Shown: positions 8,468 through 18,656, counted from the first letter of the stretch. The stretch: DNA of 40,492 bases from Limisphaerales bacterium (GCA_025360325.1 JANYCI010000117.1:1-40492), one strand, 5' to 3'. Numbers and translations: made by a program. Notes: generated by a model from the letters alone, not told the origin.

Positions 8468-10579
8468 ATGCCCCGCATGAAAATCAAATTGCTGCTCCTT
8501 CTGACCTGCACCTGTGCCGCCACCCTGCCGGCGGCGGAATGGTTCGTAGCCCCGACGGGCAACGATGCCAGCGACGGCACGCGCTCCCGGCCATTTGCCA
8601 CTGTGACCCGCGCCCGCGATGCCGCTCGCGCGGGAAAAAACGGCGAGGCCAAGGTTATCTATCTGCGAGGCGGCAATTATCCCTTGCTGCAAACCCTCGA
8701 ACTCACCGCCGCCGACAATGGTCTGACCATTCGCAGCGCGGAAAATGAAGAAGCAGTTCTTTCTGGTGGACGCACCTTCACAGCCAAAGATTTGCACGCC
8801 GTCGCGGATGCCAACACCCTCGCGCGCATCGCACCTGCCGTGAGCGGGAAAATTGTCGAGGTTGATCTCGCCGCGCTTGGCATCACGCATCGCCGCGCAT
8901 ATCCCGACACCTTCACGGACAATGGAAACCTGATCGAACTTTACTTCAACGGCGAGCGGCTGCCGTTGGCGCGATTTCCGAACGAAGGTTACATGACCAT
9001 GAAGCGTGTGCTCAATAACGCCGGCGGCATCACAAACCGCAATTGGGAAAATGCCGTTTGGGAAACAATGAACACCAACGGCCCCGGCGGCACGTTCGTT
9101 TTCCGTGACGAATTTTTCCCGCAACACGCGACTTGGGCCAAGGTTTTGGATCACGGCGTGTGGTTCAAAGGCTATTGGCGCATCCCGTGGCAGAACGAAG
9201 CCGTGCGCGTCGGCACGATTGATCCCAACGCCAGGACGGTGACCTTCGCCAAACCAATTGCCGGTGGCATCGGCAACAAATACACACGGCCCGAAGGCAA
9301 CGGCCAGGAAAAATACTGGCTGATGAATCTGTTGGAAGAGATTGATCGTCCCGGCGAATGGGCCGTGGATTTTCCTTCCGGCAAACTATATTTCTATCCG
9401 CCGGGAAAAATGGACGACGCGAATATGGTCATCTGCGATAGCGACCAGCCAGTCGTGCGAATCACCGGCGCGACGAATGTGCTGCTGCGCCAGTTGACAA
9501 TTGAAAACAATCTCGGCCACGGCATCCAGATTGACGGCGGCAGCAGCAACCTCGTCGCCGGTTGCACCGTGCGCAATGTTTCGCGTTACGCCGTTAAAAT
9601 TGACGGCGGTTTTCACCACGAGATTTTGAGCTGCGACCTTTACCATCTTGGCGCGGGCGGCGTGTGGCTGGGCGGCGGCGATGAAAAAATTTTACCGCGC
9701 ATTCCCGCCGGTCATCGCGTCGTGAACAATCACATCCATCACTTCGCCGAAATTGAGCGTGTCTATGCTCCCGCCGTGAACTCCGGTTTCACCGGCGGCG
9801 GTGGTGGGGGTCATCACGCAGCGGTCGGGATGTATGTCGCGCATAATTTGATTCACGACACGCCGCACGTCGGTATTTTGCACGGCAGCTTCGATTCCAT
9901 TTTTGAGTTCAATGAAATTCTGGAGTTCTGCAAAGTCTCGAACGACATGGGGGGCTGGTATTGCTACGACCAGTTCGCGCGCATGGGCAACCAGACGTTC
10001 CGCTACAATTACATTCACAGCACTGGCGAGGGCGACGCCGTCTATTTCGACAACGATCATCCGGACATGCACGTTTATGGCAACGTGGTTTGCCTCGACA
10101 GCAAAGGCAAACGCGGCACGGCGTATCTCTACAAGAAAGGGACGCAGGCGAAATTTCCGCAGACGATTGATTGCACCAACAACATCGCCATCAACTGCAA
10201 CTACGGATTTGAAATCGTCACCGCTTTGCCTTCGCGCGTGAACAACAACGTGGCCGTGAACTGTCAGACACCGTTCACGTGGAAACTTGTGAGCGGCACG
10301 AACATCATCAGCACCAACGCGCTGCTCGTGGCTGGACAAAAAAACATGAGCTATACGAACGATCCAGGCTTCGTGAATTTCGCGAAACGCGATTTCCGCT
10401 TGAGGCCGGATGCGCGGGTGTTCAAGGATTTGCCTGGCTTCCAGCCGATTCCGTTCGACCGGATCGGATTATCCACCGACAAATTTCGCAAACGCCTGCC
10501 CACTGACGAAGAAGCGGGGCGCACGGAAAAAACTTCCAACCACGAAGCCCTCGGCGTGGAAATTCAGGACCGCAAATGA
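8468..10579 (+). CDS. Secreted right-handed parallel beta-helix protein, putative polysaccharide-active enzyme
   Basis: 703 residues. The signal peptide (MKIKLLLLLTCTCAATLPAA) is followed by the typical N-terminal signature of secreted beta-helix proteins, WFVAPTGNDASDG...RPFATVTRARDAAR. The centre contains DRPGEWAVDFPSGKLYFYPP, a signature of beta-helix glycoside hydrolase/lyase-like proteins (possibly GH141-like; family not certain), then PbH1-type coils with repeated NN(H/V)I, YNYIH and similar steps (residues about 320-600). The C terminus (IPFDRIGLSTDKFRKRLP) matches the paralogue at 16500-18656 (IPFEKMGLQTDEYRRSLP). There is no FYRL tail. ATG at 8468 or the internal ATG at 8477 are both possible; neither has a clear ribosome binding site. 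It probably cleaves or binds polysaccharide outside the cytoplasm. It converges with the 10601 gene, 21 bp away, and no terminator hairpin is visible between them. Confidence 0.85.
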   Translation: MPRMKIKLLLLLTCTCAATLPAAEWFVAPTGNDASDGTRSRPFATVTRARDAARAGKNGEAKVIYLRGGNYPLLQTLELTAADNGLTIRSAENEEAVLSGGRTFTAKDLHAVADANTLARIAPAVSGKIVEVDLAALGITHRRAYPDTFTDNGNLIELYFNGERLPLARFPNEGYMTMKRVLNNAGGITNRNWENAVWETMNTNGPGGTFVFRDEFFPQHATWAKVLDHGVWFKGYWRIPWQNEAVRVGTIDPNARTVTFAKPIAGGIGNKYTRPEGNGQEKYWLMNLLEEIDRPGEWAVDFPSGKLYFYPPGKMDDANMVICDSDQPVVRITGATNVLLRQLTIENNLGHGIQIDGGSSNLVAGCTVRNVSRYAVKIDGGFHHEILSCDLYHLGAGGVWLGGGDEKILPRIPAGHRVVNNHIHHFAEIERVYAPAVNSGFTGGGGGGHHAAVGMYVAHNLIHDTPHVGILHGSFDSIFEFNEILEFCKVSNDMGGWYCYDQFARMGNQTFRYNYIHSTGEGDAVYFDNDHPDMHVYGNVVCLDSKGKRGTAYLYKKGTQAKFPQTIDCTNNIAINCNYGFEIVTALPSRVNNNVAVNCQTPFTWKLVSGTNIISTNALLVAGQKNMSYTNDPGFVNFAKRDFRLRPDARVFKDLPGFQPIPFDRIGLSTDKFRKRLPTDEEAGRTEKTSNHEALGVEIQDRK

Positions 10580-10600
10580 CCGCCGCGTTCGGCTACGAAC

Positions 10601-13600
10601 TCATGGCAGCTTCAGCCGGTAGAACAACGAGCTGCGCTGCGGGTCGAGTGGATTGGTGAAGTTCACCGCACCCCCCGGGCCAAACTGGTTGGTGGAAACA
10701 ATCATCCAGTTCACAAGTTGGGTTGCGAGATTGGTCGTGGTCAGCACGAGATAATTTGCCCCGGCTATTCCATTCGTTCCGGTGATGACGAGGTTGGTTC
10801 CGCTCAACTGGATGCCGTCCAGCACCGGCGGGTTGGTGGCGGTAACGTTGAGGAAAAGTTCGCCCCCGGAAATTTGCAGCGCGGAACTCGCCCCCGCCGA
10901 AATCCCCCCGCCGTTCACGATGCAGGCCGGCACAGTTCCCGCCACGTTGCCGGTATTTCCGTTCAGAACGCGGGCGATGAGTTTGAAATTGCCGGGCAGG
11001 AGGGTCGGGCCGGTGTTGTTGACTTTGAAAACGGTTGTGGCTGCGAGCGTGAATGCGCCGTTCGTCATCAGCAAACACGGCAGGCCGTTGGTGAAGGCGA
11101 AATAATTTGTGCCGAGCGCGGCATTGAAATTACCGTTGATGATGCCGGTCGCGCCGGCGGAATTGGAAAGTGTCTGACTCGCGCCCAACGCGAAGGCGTT
11201 GGTCAGGCCGGAAACATCCAAAACGGAATTGCCACCGAGGGCAATGAGCGGCGTGGTGGAAATCGAACCATAGCCGCCCAGGGCGAACGTGCCGGCATTG
11301 ACGAACGTGTTGCCGGCATAAGTGTTCGAGCCGGTAAGCGTAAAAAAACCGCCGCCGGTTTTAACGAGGTTGATGCTGCCGGTGGTGTCGGTGATGACGC
11401 CGCCGAAGATGCTGTTGCTGCCGCCCGCGCCCACGGTGAGCGTGTAGATGCCGGAGCCAGACTTGTTGTCCACGAAGGCATTGGTGTTTCCGGGAGCGAC
11501 GAGGCCATTGATTTGCACGTTACGGCTGTTCAAATCCAACAGCGAAGTTTTTCCCGTCGCCAAGCTGAACACAACATTGCCTCTGCCTGCGCCGGAGGGA
11601 ATGGCATTGTCCGCGCCGAGCTGAACAATCGCCGTGGAGCCGGAACCCAGCGTGTCGGTCGCGCCGATCACGGTGTCGCCTGAATAATTATTCAGGGCGG
11701 AGCCGAGCACCACTGCGTAGGCGTCCCAGACTACGGTGAAACCGCCGGGGCCGGTGACCTGGCCGTTCAAGTTGATCTTGCGGTTTTGCGCCGGATGAAA
11801 CACCGCGCCGCCGGCGCCAAGAATGACAGTGCGCGTCAGGGTGGCGTCGTTGGCGCTGATCTTGAGCGTCGCGCCATTGGACATCGTGAGCGGGCCGGTC
11901 GCCGCGCCGAGGCTCGATTGGTTTGTAATGGCAACGTAGCCGCCGACAATCGTGAGGCCGCCGGAAAATGCGTTCGTGCAGTTGAACGTCAGACCGCCGC
12001 TGCCAGTTTTCACCAGCACGCCGCCGCCGGCAATCGGCGTGGCGAAGGAAAGGTTGTTCGCCATCGTGTCCACGGTTGCGCTCGCGCCGTTTTCAATTTT
12101 CAACTGCGCGGAAAAATCGGTGGTGATGCCGTTCCATTGGAGCGCGCCATTGCCGCCAAAATCAATGGTGTTTGTGCCGAGCGCGTTGGGTGTGGTGATG
12201 GAGACCACACCGGCATTGATGACTGTGCCGCCGGTGAAATCGTTCGGCATCGTGACGGTGAGCGTGCCGCTGCCGTCCTTTTGCAGCGCGCCGTTGCCGG
12301 TGATTTTGCCGCTGCCGGAAAGCGTGTAGCTGTTGCTCGTGTTGAATTGCACAAACGCTGGCGCGAGAGGTTGGAACAAATTCAGCGTGAGCGCGAACGA
12401 ACCCGCGTCGCTAAAGAGGACGGAGTCGCCGTTCCAAAAAGTCGTGTTCGTGCCGTTAATCGTCCAAACCGGATTGTTGGTATTCTGGATGTCCCAGATG
12501 TTCCAAACATTGTCGCCGAGCCACACCAGATTCGCCGCCGGGTGCGCGCCGCCAATGCCGGGCGTGATGCTGGCCTCGATGGAATTGATGCTCTCGCCGC
12601 CGGCGTTGACAGCAGTGACGACGTAGAAATAAGTCGTGCCGTTGGCAACCGTCGTGTCCACGACGTTCGTAAAAAGGGTTTGCGTCAGGATGCTCGCGTA
12701 AGGCCCGCCGCTCGTCGTTGAGCGTTTGAGATTGTAGCCCGTCGCGTTGGTCACGGCCGGCCAGGTGAGCGTGACGGAATAACTCCCGGCGTAGGCAGTG
12801 AGATTGGTCGGCGCGGACGGCGGCGAACCGGATAACGAAACACTGCTGGCGAACGGCTCGATTTGATTGCGGTAATCCACAATGTTCGTGCCACTGCGCG
12901 TGACTTGAAATTCGCTCAACTTCACCGTGCGCGCGTCGGCGGTCGTCACGCTGCGCGGTGTGAAGGTAAAAGTATCGGTCTGGTTGCTGATGGCGACGGT
13001 GAAAATATTCGTCGCCGTCCAAACATTCGTGGGAATCGGGTCGCCGGCGGCGAACGGATAAATCATAACCTTGAACGCCGGTGTAATATTGGTGGTGACG
13101 ACGGTGAGCCGGTAAAACTGCTCGGAGTTGTAGGTGAGGTTGGAAACGGTTTCTGTGTAAGCCGTCCAGTTGGTCGGACTCAAGATACGGACGAGGAGGC
13201 TGCGGTTGCCATTGGTCGCGGGTTCGGGCAATAAGCAGTCGGTGTTGGTGTTGAAACCAGCGGGCAGCGACGCGCCGGTTTTGAGCGTGAGGTCTTTGGG
13301 GATTTGCAGCAGCCATTTGTAGGCGTGCGGTGAATTGTCCTTCTGGATGTCGTCGGCGACAAAGACGTAGGGCTTCACACCGCGCACGAGGCCAGCGGTG
13401 CGGATGACCTGCTGCATCGGGTTGTAAGCTTGGCGCTGGATGCCTTCCAGCATGCCGGGCGTGTCCCAGTGCGGATAGGAAACAAACGGAGTGTTGCCGT
13501 AGTTTTCGGAGATGAGATTGTTGCTCCGGCGGAAGTTGTTGAATGAATTAGTTTCGGCCTGATAGCCGGAGTTGATCGTGACCGTGCCGCCGACGGAATA

Positions 13601-15412
13601 ATTGTTCCAGATCCACCCCCAAGTGTAGGCATAAGTGGAATCGCACGTTGCGAAGAGTGCATTGGACTGGCTGCTCCAGCCCGCGAGCTTGGCGGGGATG
13701 CGCATCTTGTAGCCTTCCTGCTGGGTGATATACATCGCCTTGTCATCCACCAGAACCATGCTGCTGAAACCGCTGTCCTGCCCGTAACTCAACGCATACG
13801 GAAACCAAACCCAGCAGCGTCCCAGTCCGCTGACGGAAAAACCACCTCGCTCCGCATAGGTATGCCCGCCGAAATCCTGCCGTGTGTGAAACTGGAGCGC
13901 CACGGCGTTGGAGGAAGAATCGCTGCGGCCCACAATGGTCGAGCCGTGAGGGTCAATGAAATCCAGATTAGTGCGGCTGGCGGCGTTCTGCACATTCCAA
14001 TCTACATTCGTCAGGGGGTCTTGAACAAACAGCGCGGCTTCAACCAAGTCCTGTAAATACACGGAGCTGACGGTGAACTTGCTGTCACGAAAATCGAGGA
14101 AGGTTTTGTAATTATTCGTTCCGGTGGCCGGACTGTTTGAACACCAAGAAGTCATGACATAGTTGCGCCAAAGAAATGCGGCGGCAGGCGTGTTGGTATA
14201 TACCCACTGCATCGCGACCTGATCGCTGGCCATGTAGAGCCGGCCACCACGCAAGTTGTCCGTGCCTTCGCCGCCGATCAAATCGTAATGCTTCCAGGAA
14301 TAGCCAAATGGCTGGAGACAGGCGGGCCAGACGTTCTTCACAAAATTTTGCAGATGCGGATGGCCGAAAAAATTATAGCCACGCTTCGCGAACGCGATGT
14401 GCCGCGCCCCGCCAAACCATCCTTTGCCCATGCCCTCGAACGGTTCGCCGGACGGATGCCAGCCATAGGTTATGAAGTCGTAAAAACTGCCCATTGCGTT
14501 CACGAAATAGGCGTTGAAATAATTTGTGTCAAAGCCTTCGACTGCCGCGCTCGTCTCGCCTTCCAGCGCCATCGCCATGATGAGATTGAAACCGTCGAGC
14601 GAAACCCAGTTGGACGTATCCGCTTCCGGCGAGAGGCCGACACCTTGATAAGGCGCGGCATACATCACGCGGGCAATGGCCGTCCGCACATGGGCGCGCT
14701 GCGCGGGTGTCATCGCCCAATGATTAAAATCATACGCCTCGGCAAATGCGCCGCCGCCGCCGATCATCCAGCGCGCGTTGGAGTTCGTGTATTCCGGGCG
14801 GGACAAAACATACGTCGCCCAAGTATCCATCGCCACGGCGAGATTCGTGGCGCGCGTTTGATTCGTGGCGACATTCAGAAAAATCCAGTTCTCCAAGGCT
14901 TCGAGCGCAAATTCGCCCGCCATCGTCCGCATATAAACATCCGCCGCGCCGTTCCCCGCGACCTTGTTGCTGATGCCGACGTTAAGGTTGTTCGTCAATC
15001 CGGCAACGAGGTTGGTGTAATAGCCTTGATTGTATGGATCGTTGTAGAAGCCCACGTTGCCGATCCGCGCAGAGCCGTCCGGCATCAGCTTGATGGAGTT
15101 CGGCAGCGAGTCATAAACACTGCGCGGATTGCGCAGCAGCGCAGTGTAACGCTGGATGTAATTCGTGAACAATTCCTGCCCGGCCCAGGTATTCGTAAGC
15201 CGGTTGCAGACATCAGCACGATCCGATGGCCCGATAAACACGCGCGGATGCACGCCGATGGCCGGCACCGCGGAAATCGGGCGCAGAGCGGTGTAGTTCC
15301 AATTTACCTGTCGCTGACCAAGAATATTTACCGGAAAACTTGGCGGCGTTTGCGCGTTGGAATTGAAAACGGTGCTTAAAAAAGCGCCGAGAAGAATCAG
15401 TTTTAACTTCAT
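10601..15412 (-). CDS. Multidomain heparinase II/III-like polysaccharide lyase with FN3 domain and beta-strand repeats
   Basis: 1603 residues. Signal peptide MKLKLILLGAFLSTVFNSNA. Residues about 50-830 look like an alpha/alpha-toroid plus beta-sandwich lyase. It has HPRVFIGPSDR, TSNWVSLDGFN near 275, FEGMGKGWFGG near 324, and FGGHTYAERGGFSVSGLGR near 514, the His-containing beta-sandwich strand typical of heparinase II/III-type enzymes. The same landmarks occur in the giant protein at 18736 (EGMGKGW, GGHSEADRNMF). Residues about 867-951 are a fibronectin type III domain (PPSAPTNLTAYAGSYSVTLTW). Residues 960-1500 are beta-strand repeats, and the last 75 residues are the second tail type (NYLVLTTTNLATQLVNW ... 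TNQFGPGGAVNFTNP ... FYRLKLP). It likely acts on a uronic-acid polysaccharide; substrate unknown. The MITE-like element ends 8 bp before the start codon. Confidence 0.85.
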   Translation of the reverse strand: MKLKLILLGAFLSTVFNSNAQTPPSFPVNILGQRQVNWNYTALRPISAVPAIGVHPRVFIGPSDRADVCNRLTNTWAGQELFTNYIQRYTALLRNPRSVYDSLPNSIKLMPDGSARIGNVGFYNDPYNQGYYTNLVAGLTNNLNVGISNKVAGNGAADVYMRTMAGEFALEALENWIFLNVATNQTRATNLAVAMDTWATYVLSRPEYTNSNARWMIGGGGAFAEAYDFNHWAMTPAQRAHVRTAIARVMYAAPYQGVGLSPEADTSNWVSLDGFNLIMAMALEGETSAAVEGFDTNYFNAYFVNAMGSFYDFITYGWHPSGEPFEGMGKGWFGGARHIAFAKRGYNFFGHPHLQNFVKNVWPACLQPFGYSWKHYDLIGGEGTDNLRGGRLYMASDQVAMQWVYTNTPAAAFLWRNYVMTSWCSNSPATGTNNYKTFLDFRDSKFTVSSVYLQDLVEAALFVQDPLTNVDWNVQNAASRTNLDFIDPHGSTIVGRSDSSSNAVALQFHTRQDFGGHTYAERGGFSVSGLGRCWVWFPYALSYGQDSGFSSMVLVDDKAMYITQQEGYKMRIPAKLAGWSSQSNALFATCDSTYAYTWGWIWNNYSVGGTVTINSGYQAETNSFNNFRRSNNLISENYGNTPFVSYPHWDTPGMLEGIQRQAYNPMQQVIRTAGLVRGVKPYVFVADDIQKDNSPHAYKWLLQIPKDLTLKTGASLPAGFNTNTDCLLPEPATNGNRSLLVRILSPTNWTAYTETVSNLTYNSEQFYRLTVVTTNITPAFKVMIYPFAAGDPIPTNVWTATNIFTVAISNQTDTFTFTPRSVTTADARTVKLSEFQVTRSGTNIVDYRNQIEPFASSVSLSGSPPSAPTNLTAYAGSYSVTLTWPAVTNATGYNLKRSTTSGGPYASILTQTLFTNVVDTTVANGTTYFYVVTAVNAGGESINSIEASITPGIGGAHPAANLVWLGDNVWNIWDIQNTNNPVWTINGTNTTFWNGDSVLFSDAGSFALTLNLFQPLAPAFVQFNTSNSYTLSGSGKITGNGALQKDGSGTLTVTMPNDFTGGTVINAGVVSITTPNALGTNTIDFGGNGALQWNGITTDFSAQLKIENGASATVDTMANNLSFATPIAGGGVLVKTGSGGLTFNCTNAFSGGLTIVGGYVAITNQSSLGAATGPLTMSNGATLKISANDATLTRTVILGAGGAVFHPAQNRKINLNGQVTGPGGFTVVWDAYAVVLGSALNNYSGDTVIGATDTLGSGSTAIVQLGADNAIPSGAGRGNVVFSLATGKTSLLDLNSRNVQINGLVAPGNTNAFVDNKSGSGIYTLTVGAGGSNSIFGGVITDTTGSINLVKTGGGFFTLTGSNTYAGNTFVNAGTFALGGYGSISTTPLIALGGNSVLDVSGLTNAFALGASQTLSNSAGATGIINGNFNAALGTNYFAFTNGLPCLLMTNGAFTLAATTVFKVNNTGPTLLPGNFKLIARVLNGNTGNVAGTVPACIVNGGGISAGASSALQISGGELFLNVTATNPPVLDGIQLSGTNLVITGTNGIAGANYLVLTTTNLATQLVNWMIVSTNQFGPGGAVNFTNPLDPQRSSLFYRLKLP

Positions 15413-15420
15413 CGAAAAAT

Positions 15421-15574
15421 CCGGGAGTGGGTAGATAACGCAAATCAGGGCAAAAGCAGCAACCGGCTTTCACTGTCAGTCCCTTTTGCCGGCCCGCCCA
15501 GCAACACGATTGCCCGTTTTCAAAAAATACCTTTTCGCAGAAATCTCCAATTTGCGTTATCTACCTACTCCCGG
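15421..15574. mobile_element. Candidate MITE: 154-bp element with 25-bp terminal inverted repeats and 6-bp target duplication
   Basis: The left arm 15421-15445 (starting CCGGGAGTGGGTAGATAACG) and right arm 15550-15574 are inverted repeats matching at 24 of 25 positions. The single difference is at the ninth base (G against A). Immediately outside both arms lies the direct repeat AAAAAT (15415-15420 and 15575-15580), as expected for a target-site duplication. The 104-bp interior has no gene and contains a smaller inverted repeat, GGCAAAAG at 15449-15456 with CTTTTGCC at 15483-15490. Removing the element and one AAAAAT copy leaves the pseudopilin stop and the lyase start just 7 nt apart. A long regulatory RNA hairpin is the alternative reading. 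No second copy was seen in the window and no parent transposase is known from this sequence. Confidence 0.65.
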
Positions 15575-15579
15575 AAAAA

Positions 15580-16410
15580 TCAGTGTCCCGCGATTCCGCC
15601 GCACCAAAATTTTGCCCACGCCGAGTCGCCATCCGCATGGTTGGCCGCGCGCACGAGCGGAATCATTCCTTCTTTCAATCCGGTGATGTCCGGCTTGCGC
15701 GCTTCCGAGTGGCCGTCAAAAAAAACGATTACGCCCGTGCCGTCGGCGTAATAAAAACCTTGGTTGGCTGCAAACCCGCCGGTATTTTGCGCGACCTGCC
15801 GGCCGCTGTGCGGGCAGAGCGGATAATACCCGGCGTTATTGCCATCGGTGAAGCTGGCAAAACTTGTTCCGCCATTTTGCGTGATCGCTCCAGCACACGC
15901 CATGATGCAGCCATCGGAAGGCTTCTTGACCATGGTTGTTTTAACGATGAACTGGTTCGGATCAGTATCCTGTGGTGTCCACGGGATGAATCGGTTGCCC
16001 GAGTAGGAGGGGATGTTTGTGTAGATGCCGTAGCTCTTGATGCGCTCATACGCGGCGGGACATTCGGCGAAACCGGCGAGGTTGTCCGACTTCCAGCCGA
16101 TATAACTTTTCCACGAATCCATGCACGCGCCATTCGGGTCTTGATACGTCCCGTTGCGTCCCGACATGACGAAGATCGGACAAATTCTTTCCTTATTATC
16201 CGAGGCATACATATGCGCCGCCAGGCCGACCTGCCTCATGCCGTTGACACATTTGATGCGGAGAGCCTTTTCCTTGGCCTTCGCCAAGGCGGGCAAGAGC
16301 ATCGCTGCGAGAATGGCAATGATGGCGATGACCACCAGCAGTTCAATCAAGGTGAACCCGCCGGGGTGGGTCGGGCGGCGTGGCGAGACGGGAAAATTCG
16401 GCGATGTCAT
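15580..16410 (-). CDS. Prepilin-type N-terminal cleavage/methylation protein (pseudopilin-like)
   Basis: 276 residues. A short basic leader ends in GG, followed by [20 protein letters not shown], the class III signal cut by prepilin peptidase after Gly with Glu at position +5. The ATG at 16410 gives an 18-residue leader. After the hydrophobic helix comes [24 protein letters not shown], then a globular domain. The C-terminal part contains [21 protein letters not shown], the H-x-DG type motif of Planctomycetes/Verrucomicrobia type II-secretion-G-like proteins. Six Cys residues lie in the globular part. It lies upstream of the lyase gene at 10601, and without the intervening MITE-like element the two would be 7 nt apart. 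Such proteins are abundant in this phylum; whether they serve type II secretion, pili or surface display is unsettled. Confidence 0.9.
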   Translation of the reverse strand: MTSPNFPVSPRRPTHPGGFTLIELLVVIAIIAILAAMLLPALAKAKEKALRIKCVNGMRQVGLAAHMYASDNKERICPIFVMSGRNGTYQDPNGACMDSWKSYIGWKSDNLAGFAECPAAYERIKSYGIYTNIPSYSGNRFIPWTPQDTDPNQFIVKTTMVKKPSDGCIMACAGAITQNGGTSFASFTDGNNAGYYPLCPHSGRQVAQNTGGFAANQGFYYADGTGVIVFFDGHSEARKPDITGLKEGMIPLVRAANHADGDSAWAKFWCGGIAGH

Positions 16411-16499
16411 ACGGGTTTGGAGTCAGTCTCACATTAACTCGAAAACTTTTTTTAGGCAGGGTGCATTTTGCGTTTTGCCCGTGCCATTTTGCGGCGGTG

Positions 16500-18656
16500 T
16501 CACGTTCCGAAATTCTTGTCGCCGCTTGGACGCTGCATCTGATGCCCGGCGGCCGCCGGCAGCGAGCGCCGATACTCGTCTGTCTGAAGGCCCATTTTTT
16601 CAAACGGAATTTTTTCAAAACCGGGAATTTTCTTGAACACCACCGCGTTCGGCTTCAGCGAAAAATTTCCTTTTGCCGCGTCCACGAATCCCGGATCATT
16701 GGCCGTCACCCAATTGTCCTTCGCCAGAAACAGGTTGGTGTCCGCCTGCCGTTCCTTGCTCATCTTGAGCGCGAACGGCTGGTTGGTTTTCATAATAATC
16801 AAGTTCCGTTCAAATACTGTCCGCACCGGCAACTCGGGATGATTCGCCAGCAACGTCGCCATTTCAGGAAAACGTTCCGACCACGGCGGCTGGGTCGGCT
16901 TAATTTCCGCGACGCCTTTCAATAAATGCGAATTCGTCGCGTAACCACGCGCCGTGCCGCGATCATCCATGCCGAACACCGGGCCTTCCTCCTTCACGAA
17001 AATGTTGTTGATGATTTTGTGATCCGGCCCGGACGCGATCCACACGCCCGTGCGGTCGCCGGCGAAAATATTTCCGTAAACCAGATTGCCCGACGCGCCG
17101 TCGTCCGGGTTCACGCCGCCGACGGTGTCGTGAATGTAATTGTAGCGGATGATCACGCCGCGAATGGTCCAGTCCAGCCACGAATAAAACGCGCCCACAT
17201 CGCCGGATTGGAAACCGCAGTTGAAAATTTCGTTGTATTCAAAAACATTGTCCTGCCCGCTCACCAACACCGCGTCGCGCGGCGCGTCGTGAATCAAGTT
17301 ATTCGCCACGCGAATGCCGACGGCGGTGATGGGCACTTTCCCGGCGTTGTTTTGCCCGCCGTAGCCGACATCCACGGCCGCTGAATACATCGCTTTCAAG
17401 ACGGCGTAATGATGCAGATGGTTGTTGACGACAAAATTTCCGCTCGGCGTAAGCGTGGCCTTGTCACCGCCCGAAATCATGATGCAGCCTTCGCCCACAT
17501 CGTAGATGTCGCAACTCTGCACGCCGCTGTGTGAACCCGAAAGCACCACCCCGCGACGGGCGAGATTGCGAAAGGTGCAGCCGGCGATCAAAACCGAATC
17601 TGCATTCACCGCATTGATGCCATCGCCCAGCGCGGCTTCAAATGTGAGGCCGATGAACTTCAGGTTCGCAGCGCCGTTGATTGAAATCATCGGCTGATCA
17701 AGCTGGGAAACTATCAGCTCGCCATCCGCGCTTGGCGGCCAGAAGAACAGGGTTTGCGAATCGAAATCAATCGCCCATTCGCCGGGCCGGTCAATTTCCT
17801 CCATAAGATTCAAAGCGCACCACGGCTCTTTTCCGTTGCCCAATGGTCGCGTGTATTTGTTGCCGATGCCGCTCGCCAAGCCGACGGCAAAAGTAATGGT
17901 GTGGGTGTTCGGGTCAATCGTCGCCACACGCATCGCCGGGTCTTCCCACGGCACACGCCATTGGCCTTTGAGCCAGACACTATGATTTTCCAGCCAGCGC
18001 GACGGGCGTTCATCGCGATACTCAAACGTGCCGCCGTTTTTTACGTCACCATTGACGACGGCTTTTTTCATCGTCGTCCAGTCTTTTGGATCGGTGGCAT
18101 TGGGCCAGCGCGAAAGGGGCAGGCGCTTGCCGTTCCAAAACAATTCAAAAATTCCACCGCTGTCACTGAACAAAGCCGGAAATGGCCCGGCGTGTTTCAA
18201 ACCTAACTTTGCAATCGGTGCGCAAACGACTTTGCCGCGTGCCGCCGGATCCAGCCGCGACAAGATTTTTTCATCCGTCACCGGCGCGAACTCGGAAAGT
18301 TTCAACACCCGCCCGCCGAGGATTTCCACCGGATGATTTTGATAGGCCCGATAAACAATCGGCGACGCTTTCGTGCCGGAATCGGCGCTTGAAAATTCCA
18401 GCGAATTTTCCAGGCTATATTTGCCACCAAGAATTTCCACCGTCACGCCGCCCTTCGGCAACTCGCCGCCTGATTTCATTTTGCGGATTTCATCGCGTGC
18501 CCGCGCAATCGTGGCGAAGGCCGCCGGGATGGATTTGCCGTCGTGCGCGTCGTCACCGTCCGGTGCGACGAACAACTCGACGGCGAAAAGGTTTTGAAGA
18601 GCGAGCGTCGCCACTACGGCGGCGACACAAAATAAATGGCACTTTGGCTTGTTCAT
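16500..18656 (-). CDS. Secreted right-handed parallel beta-helix protein, paralogue of the 8468 gene
   Basis: 718 residues from the ATG at 18656. A TTG 27 bp upstream is possible but would place extra residues before the signal peptide MNKPKCHLFCVAAVVATLAL. The mature N terminus, ELFVAPDGDDAHDGKS...FATIARARDEIRKMK, matches the 8468 protein. Other matches are KGQWRVPWEDPAMRVATIDP, GIGNKYTRPLGNG, MEEIDRPGEWAIDFDSQTLF and the C-terminal IPFEKMGLQTDEYRRSLP. The middle region (residues about 325-600) is beta-helix with NNLIHDAPRDA, FEYNEIFNCG and RYNYIHDTVGG steps. It is probably an extracellular glycoside hydrolase or lyase; family assignment is uncertain and no catalytic residues are claimed. 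It lies between the giant lyase gene (79 bp upstream) and the pseudopilin gene (89 bp downstream) on the same strand, so it is likely co-expressed with both. Confidence 0.85.
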   Translation of the reverse strand: MNKPKCHLFCVAAVVATLALQNLFAVELFVAPDGDDAHDGKSIPAAFATIARARDEIRKMKSGGELPKGGVTVEILGGKYSLENSLEFSSADSGTKASPIVYRAYQNHPVEILGGRVLKLSEFAPVTDEKILSRLDPAARGKVVCAPIAKLGLKHAGPFPALFSDSGGIFELFWNGKRLPLSRWPNATDPKDWTTMKKAVVNGDVKNGGTFEYRDERPSRWLENHSVWLKGQWRVPWEDPAMRVATIDPNTHTITFAVGLASGIGNKYTRPLGNGKEPWCALNLMEEIDRPGEWAIDFDSQTLFFWPPSADGELIVSQLDQPMISINGAANLKFIGLTFEAALGDGINAVNADSVLIAGCTFRNLARRGVVLSGSHSGVQSCDIYDVGEGCIMISGGDKATLTPSGNFVVNNHLHHYAVLKAMYSAAVDVGYGGQNNAGKVPITAVGIRVANNLIHDAPRDAVLVSGQDNVFEYNEIFNCGFQSGDVGAFYSWLDWTIRGVIIRYNYIHDTVGGVNPDDGASGNLVYGNIFAGDRTGVWIASGPDHKIINNIFVKEEGPVFGMDDRGTARGYATNSHLLKGVAEIKPTQPPWSERFPEMATLLANHPELPVRTVFERNLIIMKTNQPFALKMSKERQADTNLFLAKDNWVTANDPGFVDAAKGNFSLKPNAVVFKKIPGFEKIPFEKMGLQTDEYRRSLPAAAGHQMQRPSGDKNFGT

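Noticed and set aside
10580-10600. Possible bidirectional terminator between convergent genes
   Set aside because: Only a 4-bp GCCG/CGGC stem is present and there is no T tract.
10601-10830. PEP-CTERM or LPXTG sorting signal at the protein ends
   Set aside because: No PEP motif, hydrophobic C-terminal helix or LPXTG is present; the shared ends are FYRL-type beta-rich modules.
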